From the NCBI RefSeq assembly GCF_023702675.1, contig NZ_CP098478.1, positions 1,550,001 to 1,614,000 of the forward strand: DNA of 64,000 nucleotides, written 5' to 3'. The notes under the pieces were generated by a model, which was given only the letters and a program-made list of their open reading frames with translations, was not told the origin of the DNA and made no database searches. Source of the DNA: Acinetobacter sp. C26M (GTDB lineage Bacteria; Pseudomonadota; Gammaproteobacteria; Pseudomonadales; Moraxellaceae). The translations under genes were made by a program, and so were the position numbers. Shown here piece after piece: positions 60,324 to 64,000 of this stretch (positions within the stretch are counted from its first letter, which is position 1; each line of letters opens with the position of its first letter).

Positions 60324-61739
60324 ATGTCAATAAACCCAATCGAACTACTAAAGCAAAAAGTGACTTCTGCAATTGTAGGCGGTCAAGACGGTTTAGCGAA
60401 CGAGAAAAGTGCGCTGCTATCCAAATTTTATCCGATTTTTCTTTCAATTTTAGCCGCGAAACCTGAGCTAATCCAAAAACTAAAAGAGTCTATTTCACCT
60501 TCATTATTCGATTTATTTGGTCATAATGATCAAGTCAAAAATGCGCTGTTATCCAACCTAGCGGGCGGGCAGCTTCCGACTGCTGAAGCAGAGCAAACCA
60601 TAAATCAAGCACTTCCAGTAAGCCTTGCTGCTTTAACAAGTGAAGCGGGTAATGATACTCAAAGCATTGTCAATTATTTAAAACAGCATGCGGACACCAT
60701 TCGCTCACTTTTACCTGCATGGGCAGTCGGGTTGCTTGCGCCATTAGGGCTGGTATCAGGTACGTCTGCTTCAGTTTCTAATCTAGCCAATAATGCAGCC
60801 GCTACGGCAACTAAATCACGTGCTTGGTTGCCGATAGTGGCAGTGATTATTTTAGCGCTTTTGGTGGCATGGTTATGGAAGTCTTGTCAGCATAAACAGA
60901 TGGCTGTTCCTTTAAATAATGACAATTCTGCTGCATCACAAGTAACCTCAGATGCTGCACCTGCGAGTTTAGCATTAAGCACGGATGCCAATGGTAATAT
61001 GGCCCAATGTCAAGTCGGTGTGGGGGACCAAGGTTTCTTGGCGAGTATTCAGGCCAAAGTTAAAGAAGTTTTTGCTTCAAGTCAGGATTGTACAGTAGAC
61101 ACTGCTACAACGCATGCAGCTACATTTACTGATCAGACTGGTCTAGCGGGCGTAATAGGGCTACTTAAAGGCGTTCCAAATGTTTCATTGGATTGGGTAG
61201 GCGACAAGATTACTTTGAAAGGTGCTGACGCAACCAAACTGAATGAGCTACTTGGTAAAATCAAAGCGCTTGTACCAAATACAGAGGTGGTTGTAGAAGC
61301 ACCTGTCAGTGCAGCTGATTCTGTAAGCAATAGCTTAAATGCAGCCCAAGATGCTTTGGCAAATATTGATACTAATCAGGTTGATATTAATGCTGTGATT
61401 AAAGCTTTAAATCTACAGATTATTAATTTCTCAACAGGTTCGAATCAGATTCCAGATGAAAATAAAGCCATCTTGGATAAAGCAGCAGCTTTAATGAAAA
61501 ATATCAAAGATGCAAAACTAACTGTTGCAGGTTTTACCGATTCAACAGGTAATGCTGACAGCAATAAAGCGTTATCACAAAAGCGTGCACAAGCAGTGGT
61601 GGATTATTTGGTCAGCCAAGGCGTTGATGCGGCTCAACTTACAGCTGTAGGTCATGGTGCAGATAATCCTGTTGCAGATAATGGGACAGAAGAAGGGCGT
61701 TTTAAAAATCGTCGTATTGAGTTTTCAATTACACCTTGA
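60324..61739 (+). CDS. OmpA family protein with N-terminal cytoplasmic domain and single membrane helix
   Basis: A 471-residue protein. Residues 1-150 form a helical domain shared with the preceding gene; a transmembrane helix spans about 168-186 (WLPIVAVIILALLVAWLW). A BON-like region lies near 250-325, and the C-terminal OmpA peptidoglycan-binding domain (about 350-471) has the expected TDSTGNADSNKALSQKRAQAV and NRRIEFSITP segments. It therefore bridges the inner membrane and the cell wall, as mycobacterial ArfA does. No signal peptide is needed. A terminator follows. Confidence 0.82.
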   Translation: MSINPIELLKQKVTSAIVGGQDGLANEKSALLSKFYPIFLSILAAKPELIQKLKESISPSLFDLFGHNDQVKNALLSNLAGGQLPTAEAEQTINQALPVSLAALTSEAGNDTQSIVNYLKQHADTIRSLLPAWAVGLLAPLGLVSGTSASVSNLANNAAATATKSRAWLPIVAVIILALLVAWLWKSCQHKQMAVPLNNDNSAASQVTSDAAPASLALSTDANGNMAQCQVGVGDQGFLASIQAKVKEVFASSQDCTVDTATTHAATFTDQTGLAGVIGLLKGVPNVSLDWVGDKITLKGADATKLNELLGKIKALVPNTEVVVEAPVSAADSVSNSLNAAQDALANIDTNQVDINAVIKALNLQIINFSTGSNQIPDENKAILDKAAALMKNIKDAKLTVAGFTDSTGNADSNKALSQKRAQAVVDYLVSQGVDAAQLTAVGHGADNPVADNGTEEGRFKNRRIEFSITP

Positions 61740-61757
61740 TTAACTGCTTGTTGATTT

Positions 61758-61790
61758 AAAGGAGTTATTATTGCAATAACTCCTTTTATT
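61758..61790 (+). terminator. Terminator after the OmpA-family gene
   Basis: AAAGGAGTTATT at 61758-61769 pairs perfectly with AATAACTCCTTT at 61775-61786, followed by TTATTTT. Confidence 0.85.
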
Positions 61791-61917
61791 TTAATTGCTT
61801 ATTTGAATGAATAAGATTTTAGATCTGATCGTTTGAATAAAATCATAGAAAAGACTCGAAAGTATAGTTTTAAATTGAGTAGAATGTGCTCGAAAAACAA
61901 GATAATAGAGCATTAAT

Positions 61918-62970
61918 ATGAATAAGTTTTTTATATTCACAACATTAACTGCAGCTGTTTTACTAACAGGTTGTGATAAATTCAAACCAAAAGATAAAGT
62001 TGAAGATACCGATGCTGCAGCTGTTGCTGAGTGGAGTTGTACCAATCAAGATAACTTGAATAACATTCAGGCGGCACTAAAGAAAGCATATTTAAAACAA
62101 ATTGAGCGTAGTTTACGTGAAAGTGAATATCAGGCCGACTACGATATTTTAGACAAGATCAATAAAGGTTTGAAATTCGAGATCAAAAATGTCCGTACAT
62201 TGGATGCAGCTGAAACAGAGCAAACTTCAAAGACCCTATTAAGTTGTGAAAGCCAGTTGGTCGTTTCTTTCCCTCAAGGCTTACAGAAACGTGCAGAGAA
62301 TGCTTACCTCGAAGAACAAAAATACCAACACGATGGTGAGGATGAAGATCCAAGAACGTATACCTTAAGTGATTACTTCTCGGATGGAGATTACCCACTA
62401 ACGCTCGAAAATGATCAGTTACGTGGTGAGTTTTCTTATAATCTAACCAAAACTGATAAAGATGGCTTAGTTTTCAATATTCCAGATCAAAATTCTGTGA
62501 TCGATGGCGTGGTCTTTATGGCAACCAAAGCTGTGCAATACGTCGCTTACTTAAAAGAAAATCGTTTGATGGAACAAAGTAGTGAAAAAGCACAGCAAGA
62601 GTATGATGCGGAATCCTCTGCTCAAATGAATTTGGCACAAAAAGCAATGGATATTCGCAAGAAAGAACTTGATGCTGAAAAATCAAAACAGGTTGAACGT
62701 TTAAACCAAACTTGGGATAAATTCGGCCCTGAACAAAAATCACAATTGCAGCAAGATCAAGCAGATTGGTTTGAAAAGCGTGATATCGACTGTAAGGTAC
62801 TCTCACAGAAAAACGTGTATGATATTCCAGAAAAAGATCGTGAGACTTATCAGAAACAATCCAGCTATTGGAATGATGCAATGCGTCAGCAAGACCAAGA
62901 GATGCAGTATACTAAATGCTTTACTCAACGTACCATTGAACGCATTGTCTATCTGAATAATGTCAATTAA
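61918..62970 (+). CDS. Lipoprotein with C-terminal LprI-like domain
   Basis: A 350-residue lipoprotein; the signal ends in lipobox LLTGC with the lipid cysteine at residue 19. The central part (about 35-200) is unrecognised. A Glu/Lys/Gln-rich helical segment (about 215-265) leads into a C-terminal region (about 255-345) with paired cysteines (DIDCKVLS and YTKCFTQRT) resembling the lysozyme-inhibitor LprI/DUF1311 domain. Two further cysteines occur in WSCTNQ and LLSCES. It is probably a periplasmic envelope protein; the LprI call is a pattern judgement. Confidence 0.72.
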   Translation: MNKFFIFTTLTAAVLLTGCDKFKPKDKVEDTDAAAVAEWSCTNQDNLNNIQAALKKAYLKQIERSLRESEYQADYDILDKINKGLKFEIKNVRTLDAAETEQTSKTLLSCESQLVVSFPQGLQKRAENAYLEEQKYQHDGEDEDPRTYTLSDYFSDGDYPLTLENDQLRGEFSYNLTKTDKDGLVFNIPDQNSVIDGVVFMATKAVQYVAYLKENRLMEQSSEKAQQEYDAESSAQMNLAQKAMDIRKKELDAEKSKQVERLNQTWDKFGPEQKSQLQQDQADWFEKRDIDCKVLSQKNVYDIPEKDRETYQKQSSYWNDAMRQQDQEMQYTKCFTQRTIERIVYLNNVN

Positions 62971-62983
62971 GTGATCAGTAAAG

Positions 62984-63012
62984 AAAAGGGCGAATTGATT
63001 CGTCCTTTTTTT
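62984..63012 (+). terminator. Terminator after the LprI-like lipoprotein gene
   Basis: GGGCGAAT at 62988-62995 pairs with ATTCGTCC at 62998-63005 (one G-T pair), flanked by A and T runs, ending in seven T. Confidence 0.78.
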
Positions 63013-63052
63013 ATTGGCATGCTTAAGCAATTACGATGAATAGAAAGAGATT

Positions 63053-63826
63053 ATGCGAATTACATTGATTGGTGCTGGCCGTGTTGCGACACATTTAGCC
63101 AAGGTATTGCAGTTAAAGCATCAAATTGTTCAGATCTTGAGCCGAGATTTACAGCATGCCCAGACACTAGCAAATCAGGTTAAGGCACAAGCAATTAATG
63201 AGGTTCAACAGCTTGATTCGCAAACAGACTTAGTCATTATTGCGGTGAGCGATCAAGCAATTTCGAGTGTGATTGAAGCCATTACTCAATATTTACCTGA
63301 TAATCTTATTGTTCATACATCGGGTAGCACAGATTTAGCGATACTTGAACAGAGACATCCGCGAGCTGGGGTTTTTTATCCCTTGCAGACTTTTAGTATG
63401 GAAAGAGCTGTGAATTGGAGGGGCACCCCTTTATTTGTTGAAGCGGCTCAGCAAAAGGACTTAACCTTATTAACCGATTTGGCAAATAGTTTAAGCCAAC
63501 GTGTTTATCAATATAGTTCTACACAACGGCTGACTTTACATTTGGCTGCAGTGTTTGCTTGCAATTTTAGTAATTATTGTTATGACATTGCCAAGCAAGT
63601 GGTTGATGCTGAACAGGTTGATTTTAGTTTGTTATATCCTTTAATTTTAGAGACTGCAAATAAAGCGACGACCAATAATCCCAAGGATATGCAGACAGGC
63701 CCCGCGATGCGAGGCGACCAAAATATATTAAATATGCATCGCCAATTATTGGCAGATTCCAATCGGATTGACCTACAGGATATATATCATTTAATGAGTG
63801 AATCTATTTTAAAACGCCATCATTAA
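63053..63826 (+). CDS. Rossmann-fold and DUF2520 domain protein
   Basis: A 257-residue protein with an N-terminal NADP-type Rossmann motif GAGRVATHLA (residues 7-16) and a C-terminal helical DUF2520 region (about 130-255) including the CNFSNYCYDIA and KDMQTGPAMRGD segments. It is related to ketopantoate or pyrroline-5-carboxylate reductase-type dehydrogenases, but the substrate is not established. Single gene after a terminator. Confidence 0.87.
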   Translation: MRITLIGAGRVATHLAKVLQLKHQIVQILSRDLQHAQTLANQVKAQAINEVQQLDSQTDLVIIAVSDQAISSVIEAITQYLPDNLIVHTSGSTDLAILEQRHPRAGVFYPLQTFSMERAVNWRGTPLFVEAAQQKDLTLLTDLANSLSQRVYQYSSTQRLTLHLAAVFACNFSNYCYDIAKQVVDAEQVDFSLLYPLILETANKATTNNPKDMQTGPAMRGDQNILNMHRQLLADSNRIDLQDIYHLMSESILKRHH

Positions 63827-63913
63827 ATCGGTTTAACAATAATTATACAAAATAGACAAATCAGTCTGTTTTGTATACCATGGCTAAAATTTGATTTAAT
63901 TTTATATAAAAAG

Positions 63914-64000
63914 ATGTTGGTTAATATATTTCAAGCTTTAGACAATTTAGGTTTGACTGCACAAAAACGTGCTATTCATATTCAATTTTCTAATCAAAAT
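63914..64000 (+). CDS. vgrG: Type VI secretion spike protein VgrG (5' end, partial)
   Basis: The ATG at 63914 opens a frame that runs off the right edge after 29 codons. The visible N-terminus (MLVNIFQALDNLGLTAQKR, then AIHIQFSNQ) has the wording of the start of Acinetobacter VgrG proteins, which form the puncturing tip of the type VI system. No clear ribosome-binding site: AAAAAG only. Assignment rests on remembered similarity of the first 29 residues. Confidence 0.72.
   Translation, partial: MLVNIFQALDNLGLTAQKRAIHIQFSNQN

Noticed and set aside
1..64000. CRISPR arrays, tRNA or rRNA genes, insertion sequences, integrases
   Set aside because: No regularly spaced repeats, no cloverleaf-like sequence, no transposase or integrase motifs and no terminal inverted repeats were seen on reading both strands.

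Overview
The window reads as a chromosomal segment of an Acinetobacter species. The strongest evidence is an adeRS/adeABC multidrug-efflux locus whose AdeA, AdeB, AdeR and AdeS look nearly identical to the A. baumannii proteins as I remember them. The AT-rich intergenic DNA, the hut, cyd, vfr, clpB, rlmKL and pyrB/pyrC' genes, and a vgrG start at the right edge all fit. No transposase, integrase, prophage, CRISPR array, rRNA or tRNA was seen.

Layout. 1-2.3 kb: end of a histidine-utilisation operon (hutG) and a glutamate dehydrogenase. 2.4-5.5 kb: a short-chain dehydrogenase and an enoyl-CoA hydratase homologue divergent from an AraC-type regulator, then an orphan AT-rich gene. 5.7-9.8 kb: a MocR-type regulator downstream of a CIO-type cytochrome bd oxidase operon with a tiny CydP-like subunit. 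10-15.7 kb: an uncharacterised gene, a 57-residue membrane protein, a YdeP-type molybdopterin oxidoreductase with its FdhD maturase, and a DyP peroxidase. 16-24.3 kb: adeC-adeB-adeA divergent from adeR, with adeS separated from adeR by an unrelated small membrane-protein gene.

24.5-40.6 kb is an organosulfur-scavenging island on the + strand: a flavin-dependent monooxygenase, an aldo/keto reductase, a porin, three ABC substrate-binding proteins, three permeases, two ATPases, an MFS transporter, a stand-alone TOBE/Mop protein, a TauD-type dioxygenase, and a sigma-54 activator without an N-terminal sensor domain. A textbook sigma-54 promoter lies upstream of the porin. Inside its 5' leader is a 10-codon ORF with an excellent Shine-Dalgarno and adjacent Cys-Cys codons, followed by a terminator-like hairpin. 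I infer a cysteine-responsive attenuator working with sigma-54 control; this is the most interesting candidate system in the window.

40.6-47.3 kb: a TetR regulator divergent from an operon of two ferritin-like 'metal-dependent hydrolases', an SDR, a Baeyer-Villiger-type monooxygenase and a methyltransferase, with matching operator-like repeats at both ends of the intergenic region. 47.4-58 kb is mostly housekeeping (M48 and M23 peptidases, Vfr, OsmC, ClpB with a heat-shock promoter, RlmKL, PyrB). 58-64 kb: an inactive dihydroorotase homologue (PyrC'), a tandem duplication producing an OmpA-family protein and a truncated membrane-anchored paralogue, an LprI-like lipoprotein, a DUF2520 protein, and the 5' end of a type VI secretion vgrG.
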